Of a stretch of DNA of 64,000 nucleotides, positions 32,855 to 41,143 are shown piece after piece. The DNA comes from Prochloron sp965198675. Lineage in GTDB: Bacteria > Cyanobacteriota > Cyanobacteriia > Cyanobacteriales > Prochloraceae. The position numbers were made by a program, and so were the translations under genes. The stretch's first letter is position 1. Every line of letters begins with the position of its first letter. The DNA is taken from assembly GCA_965198675.1 (NCBI GenBank), contig OZ240666.1, positions 806,001 to 870,000 on the forward strand, written 5' to 3'. A model generated the notes under the pieces. That model searched no databases. It was given only the letters and a program-made list of their open reading frames with translations, and had not been told where the DNA came from.

Positions 32855-33565
32855 CTATTGTTGTGACATTTTGTTTAGAGAAGAGGCGATGGAAGCAAGG
32901 TTTTCCGCCCATTTTACTCTGTCATCATTGAGAGATTGAATCATCTCGAACATCGTCGCCCTATCTTCAATCAATTTAGCAATTCCTTCCTTGGTTGTTT
33001 TTACAAAATCAGCTACTTCCCGAGTTAACTGAGCAACTTGTTTGTCAGTAGCTTGTCTTTCCCGCCGCAATTCTGCGATCGCCTCACTGTTAGCTTGAAC
33101 ACTGCGAGCAACTGAATTAACTAGTTGGCGCGTTTCATCCAGTCCCGATTTTGACTCTGCGATCGCCTCACTGTTAGCTTGAACACTGCGAGCAACTGAA
33201 TTAACTAGTTGGCGCGTTTCATCCAGTCCCGATTTTGACTCTGCGATCGCCTCACTGTTAGCTTGAACACTGCGAGCAACTGAATTAACTAGTTGGCGCG
33301 TTTCATCCAGTCCCGATTTTGACTCTGCGATCGCCTCACTATTAGCTTGAGCACTGCGAGCAACTGAATTAACTAGTTGGCGCGTTTCATCCAGTCCCGA
33401 TTTTAACTCCCCGAATCCCGATTTTAACTCCGAGAGTCCAGATTTTAGCTCCGCGAATCCCGATTTGAACTCGGCGCTTTCTTTAACACTGGTCTCGACG
33501 TAATTAGCAACTAGAGCTTCCAGGCGATCCAGGCGATCGTTTGAATTGGATTGATTAGAATTCAT
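32855..33565 (-). CDS. Coiled-coil protein with four 28-residue repeats
   Basis: 236 residues from the ATG at 33565 (MNSNQSNSNDRLDRLEALVA); the upstream open frame is AT-rich and not used by the paralogue. The protein is almost entirely coiled coil. First a seven-residue series (FAELKSG, LSELKSG, FGELKSG), then four 28-residue repeats SGLDETRQLVNSVARS plus (A/V)QANSEAIAE, then ERQATDKQVAQLTREV to the end. No membrane segment or signal. Function unknown; the neighbouring gene at 33719 is a short paralogue with one repeat. Confidence 0.78.
   Translation of the reverse strand: MNSNQSNSNDRLDRLEALVANYVETSVKESAEFKSGFAELKSGLSELKSGFGELKSGLDETRQLVNSVARSAQANSEAIAESKSGLDETRQLVNSVARSVQANSEAIAESKSGLDETRQLVNSVARSVQANSEAIAESKSGLDETRQLVNSVARSVQANSEAIAELRRERQATDKQVAQLTREVADFVKTTKEGIAKLIEDRATMFEMIQSLNDDRVKWAENLASIASSLNKMSQQ
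33073..33408. repeat. Four 84-bp in-frame tandem repeats
   Basis: Units start at 33073, 33157, 33241 and 33325 (ctgcgatcgcctcact...). Three are nearly identical; the last has three or so changes. 84 bp equals 28 codons or four heptads, so copy changes keep both frame and coiled-coil register. Each unit carries a HIP1 site (gcgatcgc). Confidence 0.92.
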
Positions 33566-33718
33566 GATGATGATGATGTTTATTTTAATTAATGGCTGGG
33601 TAGAAGAGCATTGCCCACCAGCCATCCTGTTATTATTATACAACTGTTGGTGGGCAAAGTCCATATTAATTACAACCAGGTGTTCCAAAATGTTCCACCT
33701 TGCCCACCCTACATGCTA

Positions 33719-34153
33719 TTACTTTGCCATTTTGTTCAGAGAAGAGGCGATAGAGGCTAGGTTTTCAGCCCATTTTACTCTATCATCGTTGAGAGACTGA
33801 ATCATCTCGAACATCGTTCCTCTGTCCTCAATCAACTTAGCAACTCCTTCCTTCGTTACTCTAGCAAAATCAGCTAGTTCCCGATTTAACTGAGCAATTT
33901 GTTTGTCAGTAGCTTGTCTTTCCCGCCGCAGTTCAGCGATAGCGTCACTGTTAGCTTGAGCACTGCGAGCAACGGAATTAACTAGTTGGCGCGTTTCATT
34001 CAGTCCCGATTTTAACTCCGCGAATCCCGATTTTAGCTCCGCGAATCCCGATTTGAACTCGGCGCTTTCTTTAACACTGGTCTCGACGTAATGAGCAACT
34101 AGAGCTTCCAGGCGATCCAGGCGATCATTTGAATTGGATTGATTAGAATTCAT
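33719..34153 (-). CDS. Coiled-coil protein, short paralogue
   Basis: 144 residues. N terminus (MNSNQSNSNDRLDRLEALVA) is identical to the 32855 gene, then two FAELKSG heptads, one SGLNETRQLVNSVARSAQAN unit and a shared C-terminal region (DKQIAQLNRELADF, MFEMIQSLNDDRVKWAEN). The pair arose by tandem duplication, and repeat number is the main difference. Function unknown. Confidence 0.75.
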   Translation of the reverse strand: MNSNQSNSNDRLDRLEALVAHYVETSVKESAEFKSGFAELKSGFAELKSGLNETRQLVNSVARSAQANSDAIAELRRERQATDKQIAQLNRELADFARVTKEGVAKLIEDRGTMFEMIQSLNDDRVKWAENLASIASSLNKMAK

Positions 34154-34257
34154 GATAAGGTGTCCTCCTATGAATGTAAATTATAGCAATCTTAAAGTCC
34201 AACATCAAATTATCTCGGTATCTTGCGTAGGGTGGGCAATAATAATAACGAGTCGCC

Positions 34258-34561
34258 CACATTCTGGTAACTGGTAACTGTCAAGGTACGTGGTAACTGT
34301 CAAGGTACGTGGTAACTGGTAACTGCTATTGCGAAGCTTTGCGAAGCTTTGCGTAAGCTTTGCGAAGCAACCGCCCTTGGCGTCCCGCGTAAGCGTCCCG
34401 CGTAAGCGTCCCGCCCTTGGCGTCCTGCTCACTGGTCACTGGTCACTGGTCACTGGTCACTGCTAACTGCTAACTGGTCACTGCTAACTGCTAACTGGTC
34501 ACTGGTAACTGGTCACTGGTAACTGGTAACTGGTCACTGGTCACTGGTCACTGGTCACTGC
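34258..34561. repeat. Long array of short tandem repeats
   Basis: More than 300 bp of imperfect tandem GGTAACT, GGTCACT and GCTAACT heptamers, interrupted at 34329-34430 by gcgaagcttt and cccgcgtaagcgt units. These resemble the STRR sequences described in cyanobacteria. No gene. It separates the coiled-coil genes from bciB. Confidence 0.9.
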
Positions 34562-34562
34562 A

Positions 34563-35753
34563 CTACTCAGGCAATTGATATTGTCCCACTATCTGTTTAG
34601 CATATTCGGGCACGTGATCATCTAACTTCTCTGGATGATTACGCTTCAGGTATAAATAATTGCGGGTAAAGTGAGAATCAATGGAGAAACGGGCATATTC
34701 CAAACCCTTGGGACCAATTTTTTCAATAACTACCCCCATCATTTTAGCAGCCCACATGGGTAAAGTCACCCCTTTATCATAGGCAGGGATACTTTGCTGT
34801 ACTGCTTGTTGGCGATCGCCTTGAGACATGACAGCCTGAGTATCCAGCTGGTCTTTTACCAAATCCAACATTTCCCGTCCCAAATCATTTCGGATCAGGA
34901 TCCATTGCCAACCAAAAGGGGCACCCATATAACCCACCACTAAATCTGCCAATCCGTTAACATAGTCAAAGCAACTCATGCAAGAAGGAGCAAAAACATC
35001 TTTCAGTTGGTTAGTTTTCAGCCCAAAGAAAGGAACTTTTTCAATAGAGCCATCTTCATGTTTAAAATGAACTCGAAAGTCTTGCATAAACTCGTAATGT
35101 ACCACCGTATCCGGAGATTTACTGGTAGTTTCCAGGAACTTTTGCAACCCAGCCCGGGTGACATTATCCACACAGGGAGTGCCTAAAACGTAAAGTTTTT
35201 CTAAGCCCAACTGCTGTTCTACTGCTCGTAATGCCTGAATTTGACAGCCCACACCTATGACTAACAACCGTTTCATCCCTGACTGTGCCACTTGCTCTAA
35301 GACAGAAAGATTGGGGGAGAGGGTGGGTTTATTCACTTTAGCTGCCAGGACTTCCTCTGGGGTTCTAGCAATAACGGGCATGGGTGCGAAGCGGTCTTCT
35401 TTGGTATTCTGAACACAAACAACCCCTTCTACTATACCAGTCGTGAGCATTTCACAGGCTATAGTACTCACAATTCCCGTCCATTGAGCACCGGGAATGG
35501 GTTCTTGTTTTCGCGCCGCCATCATCTCTTGATGGACGCCAAAATAGCGCTCGTCTTCTGAATTTAGGTTGCGACTGCGTCCGTGGTGCTCCTCCTCCAG
35601 TTCCCCAATTTGCTGATTGAGAAAAGCGCAGGCTTCCTTGACATAATGGATATAATAGGTATCACAGAGACCACAGTCGCTACAAAGTTCTTTTGCGGGA
35701 CGGCGGCTACCGGGTTTGATTGCTCTTGCTTTTTGGTGGGGGACAACTTTCAT
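34563..35753 (-). CDS. bciB: Ferredoxin-dependent 8-vinyl reductase (F420-hydrogenase beta family)
   Basis: Reduces the 8-vinyl group of divinyl (proto)chlorophyllide during chlorophyll synthesis in strains using the Slr1923/BciB-type enzyme. 396 residues, close to the usual length. N-terminal LCSDCGLCDTYY supplies Fe-S cysteines; FrhB-type domains follow (GAQWTGIVSTIACEMLTTGI, RLLVIGVGCQIQALRAVE, YVLGTPCVDNVTRAGLQKFL) and PSCMSCFDYVNGLADLVVGY. A relative of this family acts on 7-hydroxymethyl chlorophyll, so substrate is by homology. Confidence 0.9.
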   Translation of the reverse strand: MKVVPHQKARAIKPGSRRPAKELCSDCGLCDTYYIHYVKEACAFLNQQIGELEEEHHGRSRNLNSEDERYFGVHQEMMAARKQEPIPGAQWTGIVSTIACEMLTTGIVEGVVCVQNTKEDRFAPMPVIARTPEEVLAAKVNKPTLSPNLSVLEQVAQSGMKRLLVIGVGCQIQALRAVEQQLGLEKLYVLGTPCVDNVTRAGLQKFLETTSKSPDTVVHYEFMQDFRVHFKHEDGSIEKVPFFGLKTNQLKDVFAPSCMSCFDYVNGLADLVVGYMGAPFGWQWILIRNDLGREMLDLVKDQLDTQAVMSQGDRQQAVQQSIPAYDKGVTLPMWAAKMMGVVIEKIGPKGLEYARFSIDSHFTRNYLYLKRNHPEKLDDHVPEYAKQIVGQYQLPE

Positions 35754-35835
35754 AATTTTAGCGGCGAAAATCTGCGTTTATCTGCTGTTCCCTAAACATG
35801 ATATCCTTTACTCACCTTATAATCAATAATCTAAC

Positions 35836-36285
35836 ATGTCCTCTGATTGGCTAGAACATAGTGTACAAGTTGAAGTAGAGGCTCCTATTGAGCTAGTGTG
35901 GAATCTTTGGTCAGATCTAGAGCAAATGCCCCGTTGGATGAAGTGGATCGATTCAGTCCATATCATGGAAGATAAACCAGAAATCTCCCGTTGGCAACTA
36001 GCCAGTGGGGGCTTTGAATTTAGCTGGCTGTCCCGTATTTTAAAACTCGTTCCCCAGCAAATTATTCAGTGGGAATCAATTGATGGTTTGCCCAACCGAG
36101 GAGCAATTCGTTTTTACGACCGCCACACCAGCAGTATTGTCAAGTTAACTGTTGCCTATGCTATTCCCGGCATTCTCGGCAAATTAATGGATAATCTTTT
36201 TTTAGGAAGAATAGTGGAATCCACGATTCAGGCTGATTTGGAAAGATTTAAAGATTACACTCTGAAAATTAAAGCCCAAAACTAA
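35836..36285 (+). CDS. SRPBCC (START-like) family protein
   Basis: 149 residues of the polyketide cyclase/START-like fold: HSVQVEVEAPIELVWNLWSD, EQMPRWMKWIDSVHI, then WESIDGLPNRGAIRFYDRHT and a long C-terminal helix. Such proteins bind hydrophobic ligands; in cyanobacteria some sit near pigment genes. It is divergent from bciB with an 82-bp gap, but a functional link is only suggested. Confidence 0.85.
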   Translation: MSSDWLEHSVQVEVEAPIELVWNLWSDLEQMPRWMKWIDSVHIMEDKPEISRWQLASGGFEFSWLSRILKLVPQQIIQWESIDGLPNRGAIRFYDRHTSSIVKLTVAYAIPGILGKLMDNLFLGRIVESTIQADLERFKDYTLKIKAQN

Positions 36286-36674
36286 AACTGCTATAGCAGT
36301 TAGCAGTTACCAGGACGCCAAGGGCGGGACGCCAAAGGCGGTTGCTTCGCAAAGCTTCGCAATAACAGTTATCAGTATTAATTATAACAATCTTCTGAAA
36401 GCTTTGTACCACAGTTCGAAGAGTCAATTTAGTCCAGGAGTATATCTGCGTTTATCCGCGTTTATCTGTGGATTGTTTTTTTGATAAACCACAGAGACGC
36501 AGAATCGAGTTGGAAGAGAGTCCAGAGGAAGCGATCTGTTCCCACAGATCACCCTGATATTACTATGGTTAATATCACCCAATTCCCCCATCCCCCCATC
36601 CCTTTATTTGTAAATACTTAACTCGCGAAGAGCTATAATATAATATTACGGTTCTATTGTGGAGAACAAAAATC
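36286..36674. other. Repeat-rich spacer
   Basis: Contains cagttaccagg, ggacgccaagggcggg / ccaaaggcggttgcttcgc units (36310-36360), tatctgcgtttatccgcg, and cacagagacgcag pieces. No gene seen. The AT-rich stretch at 36610-36660 (gctataatataatattac) probably holds the promoter of the following antitoxin remnant. Confidence 0.45.
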
Positions 36675-36839
36675 GTGAGTCAAAAAATCAGCATTACCAA
36701 TGATGTTCTCTTAGAAGAAAAGAAGAGAATTTTTCTCAAAGAGCTTGCAGCTGCTTACGAGGAGCAGGCTAACAGTCCTGAGTTTCAGGAAGAGATTGCA
36801 GTTTGAGACGTGACGGTGGATGATGGTCTAAATGCCTAA
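36675..36839 (+). pseudogene. Antitoxin gene with an internal TGA (MazE-like partner)
   Basis: A GTG start reads VSQKISITNDVLLEEKKR and KELAAAYEEQANSPEFQEEI, then AV and a TGA at 36804-36806. The same frame continues DVTVDDGLNA to a TAA at 36839. Relatives read W at that point (AVWDVTVxDGL), so a TGG-to-TGA nonsense change truncated it by 11 residues. It lies 25 bp before a MazF-like remnant. Confidence 0.65.
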
Positions 36840-36864
36840 CAGGAGATTAACTTAACTGCTTCGA

Positions 36865-37178
36865 GAAATTTGGTGGGTTGACCTCCAACCTGTTGTGGGT
36901 AGTGAAACTGATAAAAAGCGTCCCTGTTTGATTCTCCAAAATGATATTGGTAATCAAAGCCGGGAATCAAGACTTATCCTTTTGTAGTCAACGTTACTCC
37001 AACCCAGCAAAATAGACTGGAAGGCGATCGCCATATTAACTTGAGCCAAATGAGAGCGGTGGATGCTCGAAGAATTAAGAACAAGCTGGGGGTTTTGGAA
37101 GATATTTATTGGTCTGAAATTGAGCAAGCTATAGCTATAGAATTGGGTTTGAGTTTTGCTTTCAAGTCTAACTCCTAG
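36865..37178 (+). pseudogene. MazF/PemK-like toxin remnant
   Basis: EIWWVDLQPVVGSETDKKRP and CLILQNDIGNQS are the MazF N-terminal strands; the start codon is missing (a TAA precedes LREIWW). After a frame break near 36960 it resumes NVTPTQQNRLEGDRHINLSQ and MRAVDARRIKNKLGVLEDIY, ending at a TAG at 37178. The conserved strand in between is deleted. Not functional. Confidence 0.75.
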
Positions 37179-37197
37179 CTGGAGAAATACCGTAATT

Positions 37198-37437
37198 CTA
37201 CCACAGGTCATCCCCATAAAGATTAATGGTCAGTTCCGATTTTTCCCGAGGAACAGCAGTAATGCAAGCGCAAATGGCCGTACCGTCATCTAACTCTACT
37301 TCGCAAGCGTGACAAGAACCCATCAAACAGCCAGTGGGAATAAATATCCCTGCTCTTTCTGCTATCTGGAGTAGGGGTTCTCCAGGTTCCGCTTCAATGG
37401 TTACTTCATCTGGCAAAAATCTAATCTTGACACTCAT
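37198..37437 (-). CDS. 2Fe-2S ferredoxin-like protein
   Basis: 79 residues of the plant-type ferredoxin fold: VTIEAEPGEPLLQIAERAG, then TGCLMGSCHACEVELDDGTA with a C-x4-C-x2-C cluster and the fourth Cys in AICACI. Shorter than PetF (about 97 residues), lacking part of the C terminus, and so likely a specialised electron carrier rather than the main photosynthetic ferredoxin. Confidence 0.87.
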   Translation of the reverse strand: MSVKIRFLPDEVTIEAEPGEPLLQIAERAGIFIPTGCLMGSCHACEVELDDGTAICACITAVPREKSELTINLYGDDLW

Positions 37438-37575
37438 TTTTAAACTTGAAATTTACTCTATATAGTAGTTCACGCTAGCATACAAGGTATTTGAGATATT
37501 TACTGAAATTCAGTGGCAATCAGCATAGTTACCATTGGGATAACCATTAACTACTAACTGGTAACTGGTAACTGA

Positions 37576-39051
37576 TCACTGCTCTAAAAGTGATTTTAAA
37601 TCCAAATGTTCTGCTACCCTATCAGCGATGGAGTCTAACACCGCTTCTCTCTGTTGGCGGTAGTTAGGAACTCCCGTAGGAAGAGATGGCAATCCTCGCT
37701 GTTGACGGAGGTGATTTAACCAAGACCTGCGCCAAGGACCATTATCGAAAAGACCGTGAAGATAGGAGCCCCAAATGGATTTAGTCTCATTAACTATTCC
37801 CAATCTCTTATCGTCGAACATGGGTAGATAAGCTTGCTTCTCCTCTCGGAGGAAGTGAGTGCGACCTTGATGTATTTCGTAGCCTTCAACGGGGAAACCA
37901 GACTGGGGATATTCAGAAGTAACCTGACGTTGACGGGCTATTTTATCGGGGGAAATGATCGTTTCTATGGGTAAAAGTTCCAAACCGCCATACTCTCCCG
38001 GTTTCCCCTCCAATCCTTGGGGATCGGACAGTTTGTGACCAAGGATTTGATAGCCCCCGCAAATGCCGAAAATATTCCCCCCAGCAGCAGCATAGGCTTG
38101 CAGTTGTGCCACCATACCGCTATCCTTCAGAGCGATGGCGTCAGCAATGGTGGTTTTGGAACCGGGAATAATTACTGCATCTGGATGTCCCAAGGAATTT
38201 CCCAGTCCCACGTATTTAACCTTCACGGAAGGTTCTGCCTCCAGAGGGTCAAAATCGGTAAAATTGGCAATGCGAGGAAGGCGGAGGATGGCGATAGTCA
38301 GTTCCTGGTTGGATTTATCAGACCTTCTTGACCACATGTCCAAAGAATCTTCCGCTGGAAACAGGGTATGAAACCAGGGAATCACCCCCAAAACTGGAAT
38401 GCCGGTGTATTCTTCCAACCATTTTATCCCGGAATCTAAGAGGGAGCGCTGCCCCCGAAACTTATTAATCACCACTCCTTTAATCAAACTGCGCTCTTCT
38501 GGTTCCAGCAGTTCCAGAGTGCCCACCACATGGGCAAAAGCTCCTCCCCGGTCGATATCCACCACTAACAGGGTCTTGGCGTTCAAATACCGGGCTACCC
38601 GCATATTCGTCAAATCCCGGTGCTTGAGATTAATTTCCGCTGGACTCCCCGCCCCTTCGCAAATAACCAGGTCGAATTCTGCTGCTAACCTAGTCAAGGA
38701 TTCCTCAATTGCCTGCCAACCCAAATCGAAGTAATCTTCATAGTACTTCGCTGCTGTGGTTTTCCCGGCAACTTTGCCCTTGATAATTACTTGGGAAGTC
38801 ATATCCCCTTGGGGTTTGAGCAAAATGGGATTCATTTCTACCCAAGGAGTTACCTTTGCAGCCCAAGCTTGTACCGCTTGGGAAAAGCCCATTTCTCCCC
38901 CAGTATTGGTGACGTAAGCATTCAGTGCCATGTTCTGCCCTTTAAAAGGAGCAACCCGCCAACCACGCCTACTGAGAATGCGACACAATGCAGCTGTCAG
39001 CAAGGATTTGCCTGCGTGGGAAGTTGTCCCCACTACCATTATTGCTTTCAT
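37576..39051 (-). CDS. cobQ: Cobyric acid synthase CobQ
   Basis: ATP-dependent amidotransferase that amidates four side chains of adenosylcobyrinic acid diamide in cobalamin synthesis. 491 residues, full length: N-terminal dethiobiotin-synthase-like domain with VVGTTSHAGKSLLTAALCR and FKGQNMALNAYVT, then LVVDIDRGGAFAHVVGTL, and a C-terminal class I glutaminase domain with nucleophile Cys in GGNIFGICGGYQILG and the His of WGSYLHGLFDN. No cobalamin riboswitch was recognised upstream. Confidence 0.97.
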   Translation of the reverse strand: MKAIMVVGTTSHAGKSLLTAALCRILSRRGWRVAPFKGQNMALNAYVTNTGGEMGFSQAVQAWAAKVTPWVEMNPILLKPQGDMTSQVIIKGKVAGKTTAAKYYEDYFDLGWQAIEESLTRLAAEFDLVICEGAGSPAEINLKHRDLTNMRVARYLNAKTLLVVDIDRGGAFAHVVGTLELLEPEERSLIKGVVINKFRGQRSLLDSGIKWLEEYTGIPVLGVIPWFHTLFPAEDSLDMWSRRSDKSNQELTIAILRLPRIANFTDFDPLEAEPSVKVKYVGLGNSLGHPDAVIIPGSKTTIADAIALKDSGMVAQLQAYAAAGGNIFGICGGYQILGHKLSDPQGLEGKPGEYGGLELLPIETIISPDKIARQRQVTSEYPQSGFPVEGYEIHQGRTHFLREEKQAYLPMFDDKRLGIVNETKSIWGSYLHGLFDNGPWRRSWLNHLRQQRGLPSLPTGVPNYRQQREAVLDSIADRVAEHLDLKSLLEQ

Positions 39052-40137
39052 TTTATCACGTTAGCGGTTTAACAGTTGGCCAAAAATTTAGCATGAGCGA
39101 CAGAAGCCTCACGCCATAAACGAGAACCGAAGGTTTAATGTTTTGGCGTGAGATGAATGCCGCCCAATAATTAGATTTTTTTTGTAGCATATGCTATATT
39201 GAATAAATAGAGCGGTGGGGCATCCCGTTGCTTTTTGCTCGTGGAGTCCGACGCAATGGCGGGACTGCGAAGCGAGAGAGCTTGCACTATACCGCTTTGC
39301 GGTTAGTGTGGGAGTATGTCACGTAAATATCATTATCTCTATGCTACAATAGAGAAACTGCTAGAAAGGAGACGTTGACACTCCCCCGATTAAAATACGG
39401 GGGCTTTACGCATCACGACTGGTAAATTCCGTGCTTTATTTACCGGCTCCGGCACATCGCAAGTAACGGTCTGGCAAAACCCAAACAGGTAGGAGTGACT
39501 GGTGCTTTACCCGACAGGGGGTTGACACACAGTGGTTGATTTGCACCCACCCCCCCTTCGCCCCCCTCCCAGGTTCCCCTCCTGGTTCCCCTCCTGGGAG
39601 GGGGTAGGGGTGGGTGGGTAGGGGTGGGTGGGGTTGGGGGGTGGGTTTGCCAAAAGGCTTTTAATTAGGTATATTGGCAACACAGCGATAACCAAGCTGA
39701 CAAAATAGAACAAAGAGCAGTTACTTTCTAATGGGAGCTCACAGAGACACAGAGGCGCAGAGAATAACATGATATGGATGAGCGCTTGAAGCGCCTGTTT
39801 ATTAATTCTCCGTGCCGGAGCGCCTCTGCGCGAGAGTGACTGCATTGGGAGATAGCCCACATTTGTTAGCTAAAATCTATCGGTAGTAGGTTCGATTAAG
39901 CACCTTGAAAGGAGAAGGAGCTTCTATTCGTTGGTACTTTTTTGGATGAAATCAGCAATATTAGACACTTTTAGGAGAACTGCACAGTGTTATAAGCTAG
40001 CTCTAAAGTAACTGCAATGCTCATAGGGTTTCGGCTTTAGTGAGTTTGAGCAGCTAGAGGCATCTTGACTGTGCCCGTATGGTATATCCTACGAATCCCC
40101 GTTGCTGACTTCGCGGGGAGAGTCAACTAGATTTAGT
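39052..40137. mobile_element. Graveyard of IS200/IS605-type ends and repeats
   Basis: No intact gene in about 1.1 kb. It holds an IS-end-like ggcgtgagatgaatgccgcc (39142) with an AT-rich core, an inverted gggactgcgaagcg / cgctttgcggtt segment, gttgacactcccccg paired with cgggggcttt (39374-39407), the palindrome at 39545-39646, and the mirror-image text aatccccg...cggggagagtcaac (40096-40129). The two gttgac ends face each other. Remnants of cacagagacacagaggcgc repeats are also present. Confidence 0.55.
39545..39646. repeat. ACCCACCCC/GGGGTGGGT palindromic repeat, expanded copy 4
   Basis: Longest copy: the inner ggttcccctcct unit is duplicated and the ggggtgggt arm is repeated three times, giving a run of G-tracts. 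Confidence 0.8.
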
Positions 40138-40530
40138 TTACCCCATTAAACGAGCGAGAGTATTTTGGAGGCGTTCCCTCCCTGTTGGTTCTGGGTAGGA
40201 ACCCCCCAGCTCTTCCCATTTTGCTCTTAATTGCCGCCCCAAAGGAGTGAGGCGAAAACTATCTGTAATTCCCTGTCCGTCTACTTCTCGTCGCAGGATC
40301 CCTACCTCAATGAGCCACATTAAACTCCTTTCCACTGGGATTGGGGAAATTACTTTGGACGTGTAACCTTTTTCCCAGCCATTGCTTCCGGCGATCTCCC
40401 CCAGAGAAACGCTGCCTTTCGCCATAGCAGTCAATAAACTAAGCTGGAAAGGAGAACAGCACAGGGCCCGTTCTGCTCGTTTGACGGCGGTACTGGAATA
40501 TTCAATGGATTTGGTGGCAGTATTCACCAT
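40138..40530 (-). CDS. Npun_F0494-like protein
   Basis: 130 residues, SSTAVKRAERALCCSPFQLS, IAGSNGWEKGYTSKVISP and IEVGILRREVDGQGITDSFR with LTPLGRQLRAKWEELGG. The arrangement suggests a winged-helix fold, so DNA binding is possible. I associate it with the cyanobacterial Npun_F0494 group from memory; function unknown. Confidence 0.65.
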   Translation of the reverse strand: MVNTATKSIEYSSTAVKRAERALCCSPFQLSLLTAMAKGSVSLGEIAGSNGWEKGYTSKVISPIPVERSLMWLIEVGILRREVDGQGITDSFRLTPLGRQLRAKWEELGGSYPEPTGRERLQNTLARLMG

Positions 40531-40623
40531 GGTGCTCTATTATATTCTCGATGGCTATTTTTCATTCTAGCCTTTAAGATAAGATATTGTAGGGTTAGAA
40601 GCAAAACGAGGAAAGTAAAATCT

Positions 40624-41058
40624 ATGGCTTTAGCAGTCGGCACTACCGCACCATCTTTCACCACTATTGACGACCAAGACAAAACCGTCTCCTTATCAGA
40701 CTTTCAAGGTAAAGTAGTGGTTTTGTACTTTTATCCCAAAGATGATACTCCCGGTTGTACCAAAGAAGCTCAAAGTTTCCGCGATAACTACCAAGAGTAT
40801 CAAAATAAAGATATGGTGGTGTTAGGAGTCAGTATGGATGATGAAGCATCTCATAAACAGTTCAAAGAAAAATACGGACTTCCTTTCCAATTACTCGTAG
40901 ATAAGGATGGAGCCATTAGTAAAGCTTATGATGTAGATGGGGGTGGTTACTCCAAGCGTGTCACCTATATTATCGATGGGAATGGGAAGATTAGCCACGT
41001 TGAGGATAAAGTGCAAACTGCAACCCATGCTACCGATATTTTTAACAGTCTCAACTAA
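40624..41058 (+). CDS. Peroxiredoxin, PrxQ/Bcp type
   Basis: Thiol peroxidase of 144 residues. The peroxidatic Cys is in YPKDDTPGCTKEAQSFRD; VVVLYFYP, LLVDKDGAISKAYDV and RVTYIIDGNGKI are typical of the family. Many PrxQ proteins have a resolving Cys five residues after the first; here that position is Ser (CTKEAQS), so this is a 1-Cys type or uses an external thiol. Confidence 0.92.
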   Translation: MALAVGTTAPSFTTIDDQDKTVSLSDFQGKVVVLYFYPKDDTPGCTKEAQSFRDNYQEYQNKDMVVLGVSMDDEASHKQFKEKYGLPFQLLVDKDGAISKAYDVDGGGYSKRVTYIIDGNGKISHVEDKVQTATHATDIFNSLN

Positions 41059-41143
41059 TAAGTAGTAGGGTGGGCATCGCCCACCTGTCTTGCCCCTAAA
41101 ACAAACTACCAAGCTAAAATTGTCAAAAACCTCGCCAAATTTA

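Noticed and set aside
33073..33408. Possible CRISPR-like array of 84-bp units
   Set aside because: Units are contiguous without unique spacers and are translated in frame as a coiled coil.
34258..34561. Possible CRISPR array in the GGTAACT/GGTCACT repeats
   Set aside because: Repeats are heptamers with no spacers of constant length, and no cas genes are present. They fit short tandemly repeated sequences of cyanobacteria.
37438..37575. Cobalamin riboswitch near cobQ
   Set aside because: No B12-box-like conserved core was recognised either here or upstream of the cobQ start at 39051.
39507..39860. 117-codon minus-strand frame in the IS graveyard
   Set aside because: Much of it is translated palindrome and Pro-rich low complexity; no homologous motif.
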